Below are positions 31,705-43,002 of a DNA stretch of 64,000 bases, piece by piece. Under the pieces are notes generated by a model that was not told where the DNA came from, searched no databases, and saw only the letters and a list, made by a program, of their open reading frames with translations. A program made the position numbers and the translations under genes. Source of the DNA: Agapetus fuscipes (taxonomy: Eukaryota; Arthropoda; Insecta; Trichoptera; Glossosomatidae); the NCBI GenBank assembly GCA_951799405.1, contig OX637337.1, positions 124,001 through 188,000 on the forward strand. The letters run 5' to 3'. Numbering within the stretch: the stretch's first letter is position 1; each line of letters starts with the position of its first letter.

Positions 31705-32041
31705 CATATTTTATTTTTATTTTATTTTAATAGGACAACAAACAGCGTTACATAAGAAATATAATAGTAGCAATTACAAAAAAAAACATGGCCAATTATA
31801 TGTTGCCACGGATATCAAATTTAGGAAGTTGGAAATAATTACAAGATGTTAATTACAAGAAACTAATTACAAGAAAAAAAAAATACTGCTCTCAAAACAG
31901 AATATGATGTAAATTTAAAAATAAAGAAAATCAGTTCTCCCTGAGTGAAGCACCCACCGCTTTGCGAAAGTGTGCCGTCTCTAAATGAAAAATATCAATG
32001 CTACTGAAACACTTGTTATAAGTTTCACACACCCGGTAAAT
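31705..32041 (-). mobile_element. LINE 3' end, strongly 5'-truncated
   Basis: It is nearly identical to 9595-9920 in the pygo intron and encodes on the minus strand the last LINE ORF2 residues plus 3'UTR and TA-rich tail. The two copies differ in where the 5' truncation falls, as expected from target-primed reverse transcription. Confidence 0.75.
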
Positions 32042-32059
32042 ATAAATACTTAAATGAAT

Positions 32060-32296
32060 ATAAATATTTGGTGAACGCCGTTTTGTGTGAATCACACCTC
32101 AAGAGGCCTCTGCGAGGTTGGTCTTCTCTGGAAAAAACGCCAATTACACACGAAAGATCCTTGACTTATAGGTTGGTATAAAGCTGACCACCCATAGTGT
32201 AAAAATAATTCACTTTGTCAATGTCACCCCTGTTTTAAGGAAGGTCGGCAAGAGTTGCAGGTTTTATGTTCATTTGAGATTTGGTTTTAATTTGTA
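32060..32296. repeat. S4 fragment followed by truncated S1 repeat
   Basis: 32062-32155 matches S4 (gtgtgaatcacacctcaag). 32157-32296 is the 5' half of S1 and stops at the LINE fragment that starts at about 32297. Confidence 0.65.
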
Positions 32297-32862
32297 AGTA
32301 GTAAACTTGGTGTGCTACACAAATTATCTTCTAGAAAATATGGATAAGAGAGTTCAAATTGATTCCATTTACACAGATTTCAGCAAGGCTTTCGATAAGG
32401 TCAACCATAAAATTTTATTCAATAAACTAATAGCAATTGGTATAAGTGGTGATCTTCTTCAATGGCTGAGTTCATACATAGATAACAGATCTCAAGCTGT
32501 AGCAATTGGGGGATACAGATCAGACTGGTTCTCTATAACTTCAGGTGTCCCACAGGGATCTATCCTTGGGCCACTGCTGTTTAACATATTTATAAACGAT
32601 ATTCAAGAATGTTTTATGTACTCTAAATCATTGCTCTTTGCTGACGACAGTAAGATCTACATGCCAATTAAAACACTAGATGATTGCTTACTTCTGCAAT
32701 CAGATCTAGATCGATTCTCTGAATATTGCCGTAAAAATGCACTCGTCCTAAACATTGACAAATGCACTTGTATATCTTTCACACGTAAGCATCACATTAT
32801 AAACTATCATTATAATCTGTCAAACGAAATAGTACCCAGAAAACAATTTATTAACGAATTAT
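32297..32862 (+). pseudogene. Jockey/CR1-like LINE reverse transcriptase fragment
   Basis: The plus strand encodes the palm domain: YTDFSKAFDKVNHKIL, then GVPQGSILGPLLFNIF and FADDSKIYMPIK, ending at RKQFINEL. The YADD box is FADD here. The fragment begins after the fingers domain and is cut at 32862, where it meets a LINE segment in the opposite orientation. Confidence 0.85.
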
Positions 32863-33160
32863 AATTGGTTTCAATAACTCAAGTTGAGTAGTAACATCAG
32901 AAACCCCGAAGACAATGGTCGATAACTGAAAATTTATATAAGAAGAGAATTCAAATGGGCTACGGTCAGGGTCCTCAACATACACAGATTTAAAGAAGGA
33001 TGCAAACAAATTAGTGATATCCTGAGGGTTGTAAACTGATTGATTATTATAGTAGACAATATGTGGAATAGTGTGAGTATTTTTCCTTAAGAGGGCGCCT
33101 TCCAAATATGCCTTTGAGTTTTGACCTCTAATTGCTTCGGTTCCCGCGCGCTGCGGCGCG
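32863..33160 (-). pseudogene. LINE linker segment (between endonuclease and reverse transcriptase), inverted
   Basis: The minus strand encodes IRGQNSKAYLEGALL, then PHIVYYNNQSVYNPQDI and TNLFASFFKSVYVEDP, a typical stretch before the reverse transcriptase of jockey/CR1-like elements. With the segment at 32297-32862 it forms a tail-to-tail junction. A small GC palindrome (cgcgcgctgcggcgcgcg) is at 33145-33162. Confidence 0.7.
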
Positions 33161-33664
33161 CGCATCGACTCTACTCTCCGTGGAGGCGCGACCACTCAAA
33201 CTCAGATAAATCATAACATAAATGAAAGTGTTCATTTTTGATAGTCATTATGGTTTATATTCTGCATTTTCATAATTTGGTATACCTCATACATTTGAGG
33301 AAAATGGATGTAGAATATAAGGTTAAAGGTGTACATACTGCGTGTGATGCCTGCATACATTTTTTTACAGAGATAAATTTCATGTTTGCAAACTGTTACA
33401 TAGGTACCTATTGTAAAAGTTAAAGTTCGATTATACCGGTGGCATTTCACTTCGGGCCATTGAGATGTGAATTACATGCAAACAGTAAATAAACTCAACG
33501 CGATAAAATATATACTGTACGGCTTTACAACCAAATAATATTTCCATTTTTATTTATAATAAATTTACAGAATGATTTATTCGATAAGCATTGTTTTTGT
33601 TTCTATCATAGCTCAAGGGTTCTATCAGTAGACAGGCCGTTCAATTTATTAGAATATAGGGCAA
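33161..33664. other. No gene seen
   Basis: AT-rich sequence. The short frames on both strands mirror each other and have no domain. Confidence 0.4.
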
Positions 33665-33785
33665 CATCTAAATCAGAATCTAAGTTGCATAGATATAGTA
33701 CATTTAGGAACTTATATAACATGCATTTGTACAAGTAGACACGTATAAGTTCGCGCTTACACATGCCGCAAATGGACCTACCTAG
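33665..33785 (-). repeat. S1 repeat fragment, diverged
   Basis: It contains the S1 3' half with 'aagttcgcgcttacacatgc' and the tail motif 'aatctaagttgcat'. The divergence suggests an old copy. Confidence 0.65.
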
Positions 33786-34679
33786 TAGTTAACAAAAGTA
33801 CCAAATCCTTATTTAGACCTGTAGCATACATAGTAAAAATATCCATGATCATCGCCGATATTTGTTAAAAATGGTACCTACTAAAAGAAGAAGAAGAATT
33901 CCTTGTCACGTTTTGCAAAAGTTTTATTATCGAAACAACCGAGAAACAATATTTTTCTTCTCTGCAGAGTAAAGTAAAAAAAAAACATACGTGTAAACTA
34001 AACAACAACGTTTAAAAAAAGAAGCAAACTGGAACGCTAACTAGGAACGCTATTTAAGTTTTCATACATTTTATAAAGTAAATACTTGGCGCACGTGGCA
34101 AATCTATTCGAATCGAATATGTTTGTCTCGTTTCAACTCGAAGCGCTACCCGGCGCAAAATGTCAAGCCGTGGCGTGCGATTTTAACAGCAAACATGTTT
34201 GCCTAACCAAATTACATTTTTCGGAAAGTAAAGGATCCAAATCAATGAAAATTTTAACACTATTATTCATACACATCAGAAGTTTTTACTGCCATTATAA
34301 TAAAGAGTTGCAATCGCTTGACAGCACGATTCCGAAAAGTTTGCTCGATAAAAAAAACACGAAAAACTCTCTAATTTTTCACTTTTTTACTTGATTTTTT
34401 TCTTGTTTTCTGACATTTTAAAGAATAACATTACTTTATTTCATGGGAAACACGAAGAACTAAATCCAAAAGGTAAAATAAATGTGATAATAAAGACTTC
34501 GACAAAACAAAACATCTCAAGTTTGGAATAAGGGGGTGAATGCTTTAGTAATGTGGCATTCCACAAATAAAAAAAACCCTGAATGTATTTTTTAAATATC
34601 TGCACAAATGGTTTTTTATATTTGTTATTAGTTCTATCTTACAGACGGGCAAATACAATATAAGGCGTTAATCAAATTT
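33786..34679. other. No gene seen
   Basis: A 102-codon frame (34086-34394) has no recognisable domain. I would not call it a gene without expression data. Confidence 0.35.
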
Positions 34680-34905
34680 TATCCAAATTTGAATCTTAGT
34701 TGCGAAGATATTTTACATTTGAAAACTCCTATAACATGCATTTCCACCAGCAGACATGTATAAGGAGAACATAAAAACCCAATCTCAAAATAACATAAGC
34801 TCTGCAACTCTTGCCGACCTTCCCTAGAACAGGGGTGACATTCGTAAAGTGAACTATTATTTACAGTATGGGTGGTCAGCCTCATACCAACCTTTTATAC
34901 AAATT
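34680..34905 (-). repeat. S1 repeat
   Basis: Nearly full-length copy with a small internal deletion between the 'acatgtataag' and 'gagaacataaaaac' blocks. Confidence 0.8.
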
Positions 34906-36129
34906 AAAATATTTTTGAGAATAATGCCTACCTTGCACGGTATGCTACGAGCCGTACCTGATTGTCATAATATTATATCATTGTACTGACTGCTTGACAT
35001 CAGCAATAATAATAATTCCGTGGTGGCCGGTGGGTAGCGTAGGGCTTGCGTGAATCATAATATCTCACTGGCGCTGCCTGGACCGCGAGTATATAATAAT
35101 TATAAACTCCCCTCGATTGCGTAAATCGAAAATGAATGAAATATACGACGGCAAGTCTTGATTATGTTTTTTTTTTTTCGATTTAGACAATCGAGATAAG
35201 TTTACACAAGTTACACTCGGGATACTGCTGCCATGATCTATGGTAACTGAAGCTTCAAGAGTTGAGAAGTTTTGACCGTGATCTGCGTGATACACACAAA
35301 AACAGCGCTCACCAAATAAATCATCTTATTATTATATCTGCTATGAGCATTTTCAGCGCCATTATGTAAATACATTTTTGTATTTAAAAAAAGTAATCAC
35401 GTTCATTTGTACATACGTGTATAGTTCAATAATGCAAAAAAAAAACATGGGAATGATCATATGGAAGTAGAAAAATTTACCTTTTTTTTCTAAAAAATCT
35501 TCGATTACTTTTTATATTATAGTATTTTTGTTTTCGTAATCCCATATTTTCTAAAAAAAAAACGAAAGACATTTTTGATTAATTGACACATTTATACAAA
35601 TAATATTTTACGTGAAGAAAATATTTTTATATAGATACTCATCGGGTTTTTTTATTTGAAGCCTGTATTCTTTTTTCTGCAGGCTAGAATTCATGCGGAG
35701 CAAACAGACGTCCTCCCGCCTTCACAGTTCGCGCCAGACTGGCGAGAACGCCAAGCGAGCCACTGGGTTTTTCTGTTAAATTTCGGCCATACAAAATTTA
35801 TATGGGATTTTTGAAGCTGTTTTGTTTATTTTATTTTGTAAAATTAACATGCATTTTATCGAAAAAAAAATGCGGGCAATTTTGAGTTTGATTAATATAC
35901 TTACCATTTGAATATATTTTTTGTATCCTTTCATAAAACAAATTCAAGTTATTCATTAAACCCAGATAGCATTATTTCGAAATATTTCATAAGTTTGTGT
36001 TGATTTTGACAGAATTCAAATATCTTTTATAATTTTTGGAAACCGGCAATCTGTAAAGTATACATTTCTTTATTTTATTTTGACAGTAAAAGATTTAAAA
36101 AATAAAGTAAACATAATAGATATTTAAAA
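34906..36129. other. No gene seen; isolated repeat traces
   Basis: 35284-35337 is almost identical to 23027-23080 within the hAT gene (acacacaaaaacagcgctc), a shared S4-type fragment. At about 35963 'cccagatagcat' repeats the terminal motif of the 1828-4972 element. The remainder is AT-rich. Confidence 0.5.
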
Positions 36130-38806
36130 CCCAGAACAGCGTTTTGGTCTTATTCGCTCTATGGGGTCTTAATAAGTTGGTGAAAGACCAGAATTTCTTT
36201 ATGTTACAGTTGATGGATAATTCAATGTTTGAAATATAGTTTTTAAAACATAGTTTAGATAAAAATTTACAATCTCTTCGGATATTTCTGAAATTTATGT
36301 AATGGTCAGGAGAGTTAGATGACTTAATTAATTAGATCTGAGCTAAACCAACTAGGATAACGAGAAGCATAGTCTTGTCGTGTAGAAGAAGGAATGTATT
36401 TATGAATTGCTTCATTGAGAATAACGTAAAATTTGTTAATGACAGCGTCTATATTGCCGCTACATCTTTCAAGAAATGACCAGTCCGTTTGACTGAAAAA
36501 TAAATTCATGCTCACATAGCCTGCTTTATAAAAATTAGGTGTATCATAACGAAAAGGGAGATAAAGTTCAGCACAAGAAGGGAAAGAGATATGTAAAGGA
36601 GGGTGGTAGCTGTCTACAGGCACTAGGACTTCCAAAGATTCATGTACATTTAGGTCTTCAACGGTGGACAATACCAAATCAAGTGTGCAGTTATTTTTAT
36701 TTTTGATCAAATTAAGCTGGAAAAAGTTAAGATAACTACAGAGATTGAGTAACACGGTGTCAATGGCTGAAAAGTTGGTACAAAAAGGATGGCATGACGA
36801 AGGATCAGTGGTATTCCAAATTATATTTGGTAGATTAAAATCACCAGTAATGATGAAATTCGAACTAGGGAATTTCAACTTGATCTGCTCCACCTCAAAA
36901 GTAAAATCAGTGAATATATTAATACTAGAATCAGGTGGGAAATAAACGCAGCCAAATATTGTAGAAAGTGGTCGCGTGTAAATAAGTACAAATATTTGTT
37001 CTACCGATTTAGTTATGCAAGGGATCAATTTAGAATTAAGTCTTTTTGATACTGCAATCATCACGTCCCCACCACGAGTCTTGTCACTCGTAAAAGTGGA
37101 TCGGTCTTTACGATAAACATTGTGACCAGAAAAACCAAGTTCAGCAGAACCATTGACTAATAACATCTGTGGACAAGAAGTTATTTTAACTAAAATAGAC
37201 ATATATATCTGTCTCAACTTACTTACGAAAATGGTCATTAGTTAGAAAGAGAACAAAGACCTTCACAGTTGCATTTTTGTTTGTACAAAAAAACTCAACA
37301 AAACCCCAAAAAAAAAATCTTGAATGTTGGTACCATTGCAAAAAATGGCTGCCGATTTGACCGGAAATAGCTAAAGTTGACAGATTACACGCGTTATAAA
37401 TATTGTGTTCGCCAAAATTGATGCCAGTATTTTATATTTTCAAAGTGTATAATCATATTTTAATTTTATCACTCATTTCATTATAACCATTGCGATACTT
37501 TATGCGTAATATTTGTAATTGTTGCCGCCGTACATTCGGGGTACCACTGCAACGTTTGACACATGAGGAGCGCAAGAGGGAACAAGTATGGACCGATTCA
37601 GTACTTTAGTTACCGCTCCCCTATATTATAACTCCATGAGCAGAACCAATATTATCACTAAGCCAGGTTTCAGTTAATGAATATACATCAAAATTTAGTA
37701 ATGCCTGGTTAATGTAGATGGAGTTTAACTTTGTTCTCAGACCACGAACATTTTGATAGTAGATTTTTAAATCTAATTTTTTGAAGTAGTGTTTACAATT
37801 TTTGGTATGCCATTAAAAAACCTTAACGCTATATTCTTTTCTCCACGCTCTCTTCTAGTCTCCAACTTAGTCCACAGTGATTTAAGATGTTCTCTTTGCA
37901 TTTCAGTGAGGTCTTGTTTAATTTTGAGTTCTTTGGGCAGTTTAAATCGGTTTAAGAAAAATGTTCTTGCATCATCAGCATCATTAAATGTGACCTTTAA
38001 TGGTCTCAGTTTGTCCTTCCTCTTTATTCCCAGTCTATGGACCTTTACAATTTTTAAATCTCTTAGGGCGTCAGTGCTAAGTAGCAACTTAGAGGTTTGG
38101 TTCAAGTCCTGGGAAATGAGTTCACGTGACTCCTCGTTAGGAGCCACCTTGTCTTGTCTTGTATCCTGCCGCCATTCCTCTAGGGGTGGCCGGTACCTCC
38201 ACACAAGTGCCTCCACTTGACTCTGTCCCTGCATACTTCTTTCATCTCATCTAATTTCATCACTCTTTTCATGCATGCTCTTCTCTTGTTTCCACTCTGT
38301 AAATTCCATTCATTCGCAATCTCACTTATCTGATCAATCCATTCTTTTCTAGGTCTTCCCCTTCCACGCTTACCTATTACATTCCCTTTATACACTCTTT
38401 TTGTCAGTCGGTCTTCATTCATCCTTTCAATATGTCCACACCATCGCATCACACTTCTTTGAACTTTCACCTCTGAAACATTAAAAATTATTACGTTTTT
38501 TGCCCGTGTATTCCTATCCGATAATTCGGATAGCATCTCAGATATATTAGAACCTTTGTTGGTGACTGTTTCATTCTCATCCTTGCTAATCCTTTCTTTA
38601 AGAATCTTGATTTCAGTTTGCTGGCTAGCAATTTTTGCTGTCGCAACACTCATAGCAGCCATGAATTTGATAGCGATAGGGTTAATCTTTGCAAAGTGAT
38701 TTCTCGTGAATTTACTGTCATCGGTGATTAATTTGGAAAGAGCACTTGCGGCTTTCTCTACTAATTCAATTATTTCCTGTGCTTCGATCATCTTTTCTAT
38801 ATTACA
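36130..38806 (-). mobile_element. CR1/jockey-like LINE with ORF1 and endonuclease, interrupted twice
   Basis: The minus strand carries an ORF1-like protein in two pieces: MIEAQEIIELVEKAASA… to NVIIFNVSEV at 38791-38485, and ESRELISQDLNQ… to IPKIVNTTSKN at 38165-37773, with the conserved VHRLGIKRKDKLRPLKV block. The AP-like endonuclease follows: YQNVRGLRTKLNSIYI and SLTETWLSDN near 37780-37630, then GHNVYRKDRS, TRGGDVMIAV, ITGDFNLPNI and DSYHPPLH between 37160 and 36590. No reverse transcriptase remains. Insertions at 38175-38480 (LINE tail) and about 37240-37625 (unidentified) break it. Confidence 0.8.
38175..38480 (-). mobile_element. LINE 3'-tail fragment inserted in ORF1 of another LINE
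   Basis: The minus strand encodes VKVQRSVMRWCGHIERMN, then GKRGRGRPRKEWIDQIS and DRVKWRHLCGGTGHP, followed by a short run into ORF1 of the host LINE. It is the same module as at 54300-54608, ending in the same GxGHP. Confidence 0.75.
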
Positions 38807-39564
38807 AGGTATTATTCTTCTGTTTCAATCCTTTTTGTCAATTTCAATTTGTGTCAATTTATTTTATTTGTCAGTTCAAAACTTTGTAGCAACTCTGTAG
38901 TTGTGAGATGCAGTAGTGAATGTCTCACTGCTGAGTTAATTATAATATTTGCAGCAATTGTTTTGGTAGATTATGGCAGTAATTTAATATGTAATATCAG
39001 TCAGTAAAAAGAGACTTTAATTGCCGAATCTGAAGTAAAAAACAAAACAAATACTCCTCGATCATTAACAAAAACTAACTATTGCATCAAGGACAATTTT
39101 AATATAATTTTTCAAATGTTATAATGAGGTCCGCACATGAATTGGCAGTGACAATATTGTGTCCTCAAATTATCCGTAAATTTACAGTTACAACCTATTG
39201 ACAACCTTATTGAGGTGTAAGGGAATGACAAATTGATGAATGATGAGCGCCTCCTCTTGAAATCCACTGGGAGACATTGGCTTCATATTCATATTGGCTT
39301 GCATTTTGTCTTCCCTATTCCCTGTATCACATTGGGTGAGTCATTCCATGCAAATGCTTTCTCACAAAACTGATTGTTTTATTTTTGCTATGCATCATTC
39401 AACTTTTCCATGTTTCACATCTGAAAAGACAAATTACAAATTAGATTTTCTGTCTGCTTTGAGGGTTTATAGAATAAAAACCTTAAAAATAAGAACTAAA
39501 AACTACAATACTGACAAATATGACATGGGGAGGGAAGGGGTAATTAACAGCAGGTGAGTGCAGG
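38807..39564. other. No gene seen
   Basis: AT-rich. 39124-39175 ('aatgaggtccgcac…gacaatattgtgtcctca') resembles 15155-15180 and, reversed, 55465-55510: parts of a small unnamed element. Confidence 0.4.
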
Positions 39565-39775
39565 GTAAAGGCAAATACATTTTAGAATAAATATTTTCTC
39601 CCATTCCTTTCAAATAATTCATTTGAAATTGACTGAAGTCCTAACAATGGCTCCAATCGAACTTAAATTTTGAATTTAAAATCTCAAATCAAGCTTAAAT
39701 GTTTTTTTTTTACAATATATTGATAAATTGCCTACCTATTAGGTGCATGCGCCTGTATGGGATGCGCGCCCCTGA
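39565..39775 (+). repeat. Dispersed repeat family R5
   Basis: It shares the blocks 'tttcaaataattcatttgaa', 'gactgaagtcctaacaatgg' and a terminal 'tatgggatgc.cgcccctg' with 49028-49233 (+) and 51367-51560 (-). It is about 210 bp. The 'aataattcatttgaa' block is a small palindrome. No coding or pol III boxes are clear. Confidence 0.7.
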
Positions 39776-39869
39776 TTAATAGGAGGGAAGCTGCAGGGAT
39801 TTGTACATCTACAAGGTTGGCATATTGTTTATAAGTACACATTTGTATTATTTGTAGTGTAATTTGTAG

Positions 39870-40120
39870 AATTCCTTGACTTATAGGTTGGTATGAGGCT
39901 GACCACCCATACTGTAAAAAATGGTTCACTTTGCCAATGTCACCCCTGTTTCAGGGAATGTCGGCAAGAGTTGCAGGGCTTATGTTCATTTGAGGTTTGG
40001 ATTTTATTTGTAAGTATGTACACAATCAGCATTTGTAAGCGCGAACTACACGTGTTTGTTTGTGGGCATACATCTGAGAGCTTTGAATGAATATATCCTT
40101 GCAACTTAGATTATAGATTA
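39870..40120 (+). repeat. S1 repeat
   Basis: Full-length copy of the variant with 'tgtgggcatacatctgagag' in its 3' half, shared with 42531-42775 and 60145-60395. This defines a subfamily different from the copy at 27901. Confidence 0.8.
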
Positions 40121-40144
40121 TTAATGAAGTAGATGTGTGGTTAC

Positions 40145-40243
40145 CCTTGAGCTGGGCCTCCTCCCACAAACAGGCGCGCTGCCCTGCCGGGAGCCCCATG
40201 ACCTTGGTGTGCAGGTGCGCCTCAGCACACTGGATGGATGAGT
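40145..40243 (-). CDS. TTLL6-like: TTLL polyglutamylase, exon (most 3' exon recognised)
   Basis: After a 'gtatgttgcag' acceptor the exon completes the split codon left by the exon at 41697 and encodes NSSIQCAEAHLHTKV, then MGLPAGQRACLWEEAQLK. The donor GTAACC follows and leaves one base of a codon. It lies outside the catalytic domain, so family support is weak. The phase match and splice sites are the main evidence. Further 3' exons and the stop were not found to the left, where LINE and S1 insertions dominate. Confidence 0.6.
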
Positions 40244-40281
40244 CTGCAACATACAATCCATTGCCATGTCAGCAGTAGGTG

Positions 40282-40549
40282 TTATGTCGGTGTTATGGCC
40301 GAGGGGGCCAAGCGGGCTGATCTTTCTAGCGTATTTGAAATAGAATAATGTTGGTTTGATCCCCGCCTTGGTCATTTGACCATAACTTTGACCCTGGTTC
40401 AACAGATGTTATTGCGTGATTATTAATTAATAATTCATTAAAATTTACAATAATGAATTATTAATTGATGATATTAATACCTGTTTCTGGCCAGGCAGAA
40501 CAGGTTGGTGAATTGCATTCCTCTTCACAAATCCATTTAAAAAAAAAAA
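40282..40549 (+). repeat. tRNA-derived SINE (family S2), full-length with A-rich end
   Basis: The head has a Ser/Leu-tRNA-like A-box region (tggccgagggggccaagcgg, 40296-40315) and a B box (ggtttgatccc, 40353-40363). An AT-rich body with an imperfect inverted repeat of 'attaataattcatt' follows, and the element ends in a poly(A) run at about 40538-40549. It is in the TTLL intron, opposite in orientation to that gene. Confidence 0.8.
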
Positions 40550-40676
40550 ATAGAAGCAGCTACTCGGACAGCTTACCTAACTATTACCAAGTTGCTCCAC
40601 TTGTAGCTCCTGTACGAGTAGGATCCCTGTGACTTCAGAAATAGCATGTATGTATAACGCAACATTTTATCTCATC

Positions 40677-40825
40677 TTACGGGGTCGCATCTACCAAACG
40701 GAACCTATTTATTTTTACAGGTAAAGGAGCCGTCCTTATGCCAATCACTTCAATTGAAGTGGGAGTTTCCTTGCTCCCAGGATGACAGGTTCTCATTTCT
40801 TGTGAAAAAATGCTCAGGAGTCTGA
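40677..40825 (-). repeat. S3 SINE fragment
   Basis: Read on the minus strand it matches the S3 body at 86-230: 'gagaacc…', 'cccacttcaattgaagtg' and 'aataaataggttcc'. The tRNA-like head is missing. Confidence 0.6.
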
Positions 40826-41304
40826 AGCGACTGAAGAGCCACTGGGCTACAAGTGGTTTGATGAAAGCCAAGACATGAAGAGCTGTGCCTGTGATGGGTT
40901 ACTTAGTGTATGAGTACAACAGGGTATCGCTCATTGAGTGCAGTGGAGCTACAACTATTTTAACGCAAGTAGACACTACATCCGTTTTAACCTAACTCAA
41001 CATAAATCTTCCTTAACCTTTTCGCTCCTGAATATTCTGGCTATATGAATATCCCCAGTGTAGAATACTTGGATGATGTCCATAATTGACAGCCGCACTG
41101 TGTGCAAGTATACATTTGACGCCTATGCGTGACACTCGCAGTTGAAGGGTTAAGAAGAGAGTAAAGATGATCCGAGTGTGACCTAATTATTAAAATTGTT
41201 AGGTTTAGGTTGGAATTACAGTCGTTTGACATATTTACAATAATTATAACTACACAGTTAAATTTTTTGATCGCATATTACACAAACCGTTATAAAAGAA
41301 CTTA
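40826..41304. other. TTLL intron sequence, nothing specific seen
   Basis: No recognisable repeat or exon, only short frames. Confidence 0.4.
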
Positions 41305-41352
41305 TATTATTCTCGATGTTTCGTTAGCGGCGTAGCAAACATCTTCAGGAGA
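41305..41352 (-). ncRNA. Hammerhead-ribozyme-like motif, candidate 3
   Basis: On the minus strand CTGAAGA (41342-41348) is followed by an imperfect stem GTTTGC/GCTAAC with a 6-nt loop, then GAAAC and ATC (41315-41322). As in the other candidates, one base (T) separates the core from stem II. The very short helix III (AC/AT) is like that in Penelope-associated motifs, which are thought to act as dimers. It lies in the TTLL intron, on the coding strand of TTLL. Confidence 0.45.
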
Positions 41353-41696
41353 CACCCTCTCTACACGACGACTGAGGATGAACTGATTATTTCTTCTATA
41401 CAGTTGTCACAAATCATGGCATACCTTCGAGCGAAGGTAGTAATTATGACTAGGTTTGTCACAAATATTTACACTTTTATTTTATTTCTCGTCCATATCA
41501 CTAGATGGCACTATGTTATGCATACATACGGAGCTGATGATATCATTGTCTTTGACATGAACATTAGGTATTGGTTTCAACCAATCGGTAGGAAATAATT
41601 GGTGGAAAGCAAAATGACATAGGATTTCACATGATTATTACGTATTTGGTTGTGGTTGACAGGTTTAATATTAGAGCTGCGTGGTGTTGTCCTTAC

Positions 41697-41802
41697 TTGT
41701 CTGGGGAGCGCTGGCGGGCTGTGTATGTGCTTGGGCGAGGATGGCGTACTTGGTCTTGTCTCTCTGGCGCAGGCTGCCCATCTGCTCCATCATCAAGTAG
41801 AT
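41697..41802 (-). CDS. TTLL6-like: TTLL polyglutamylase, exon
   Basis: The acceptor 'gacttgtgcag' precedes IYLMMEQMGSLRQRDK, then TKYAILAQAHTQPASAPQT, and the donor is GTAAGG. The 106-bp exon starts in phase 0, matching the end of the previous exon at 45422, and leaves one base for the next exon. Joining VRSSGVLEL to IYLMMEQMGSLRQRDKTKY resembles the segment after the catalytic domain of TTLL6/13-type proteins. Confidence 0.75.
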
Positions 41803-42119
41803 CTGCACAAGTCATGCACGCATTACCATGTTGCCCCTGCCCACCTCACACCTCACACCCCCACATGGCTAAAGACAGTTTTTCTATAAAACATCCATGC
41901 TCCATTCCACCAACACCTCCCAAACTTGATGTGTCCCTTATTATTTCTGAAACGGTAACTATGACAATTTTTAGACTCAAATTACACACATTATGATTTC
42001 ATAGCTCCAACAAAGGAACTCAAATGCATGCACTTCATTTTTGCTAAGAATCCCATACAATTGAAGAGTTGTAAGACTTGTACATCCTGTAATCCTTAAA
42101 AACGTCTTTTCATATTTTT

Positions 42120-42530
42120 ATGTTCAAGAAGTTGTCACAAGTAGGTAATTTTTATAAGCAGTATGGGCATATGGAGAGAATGAGTGATGAAAGATTGACG
42201 AAGAAAGTATATGTTGCTAGAATAGATGGATGTCGTGGTAGAGGAAGACCGAGAAAAGTATGGATGGATCAAATTTCTGAAATAGTGAATGAATGGGATA
42301 TCCAGAGTCATAATAAAAGGAGGACTTGTATGAAAAAGCTTATGACTCTGGATGAAATGAAAGAAGTATGCAAGGACAGGAAGAAGTGGCGGCTAATCTG
42401 CAATGTTGATTTGTAATGTTGGTTTATAAATTTGCTACATTTTTTGCATAGGAAATTTTTTACTTCTTTTGTATAGATTTCTTTTTAAGGATTTGTTCTT
42501 TTTTATACTTAAATGTTATTTATTATTCGT
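42120..42530 (+). mobile_element. LINE 3'-tail fragment followed directly by S1
   Basis: The plus strand encodes YGHMERMSDERLTKKVYV, then GCRGRGRPRKVWMDQISE and DRKKWRLICNVDL before a stop at about 42416. About 115 bp of AT-rich sequence follow, ending 'gttatttattattcgta', then S1. The same pre-S1 motif occurs at 62025-62045. The 98-codon frame is intact, but is only the C-terminal module of ORF2. Confidence 0.75.
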
Positions 42531-42775
42531 ATCCTTGACTTATAGGTTGGTATGAGGCTGACCACCCATACTGTAAAAAATGGTTCACTTTGCCAATGTC
42601 ACCCCTGTGTCAGGGAAGGTCGGCAAAAGTTGTAGGGCTTATGTTCATTTGAGGTTTGGATTTTATTTGTAAGTACACATTCAGCATTTGTAAGCGCGAA
42701 CTACACATGTTTGTTTGTGGGCATACATCTGAGAGCTTTAAATGAATATATCCTTGCAACTTAGATTATTGAATA
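42531..42775 (+). repeat. S1 repeat at the end of a LINE tail
   Basis: Full-length S1. Its position directly after the LINE 3'UTR, in the same orientation as at 28165, makes it plausible that the S1 family represents the LINE 3' terminus or a SINE that shares it. Confidence 0.8.
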
Positions 42776-43002
42776 TATATAGTAGTATACTGGCAGTTAG
42801 ATTCCAACAGTGTTATTCTTAGACATTTTGGTCTTCCATTGAGTCCACGTTTTGCCAAATTAGTATTCTCGTAGACTTTGTATTATAATATTACAAATAC
42901 AAATCAACGGATTACCCGAAAACCTACCAAGATGTATAATATCCGTGAAAACCTAAAATGAAACATATATAAATACATATATATATGAGAATTTTTTTTT
43001 TG

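Noticed and set aside
34086..34394. A 102-codon plus-strand frame as a host gene
   Set aside because: AT-rich, no domain, no splice support and no neighbouring exon in phase.
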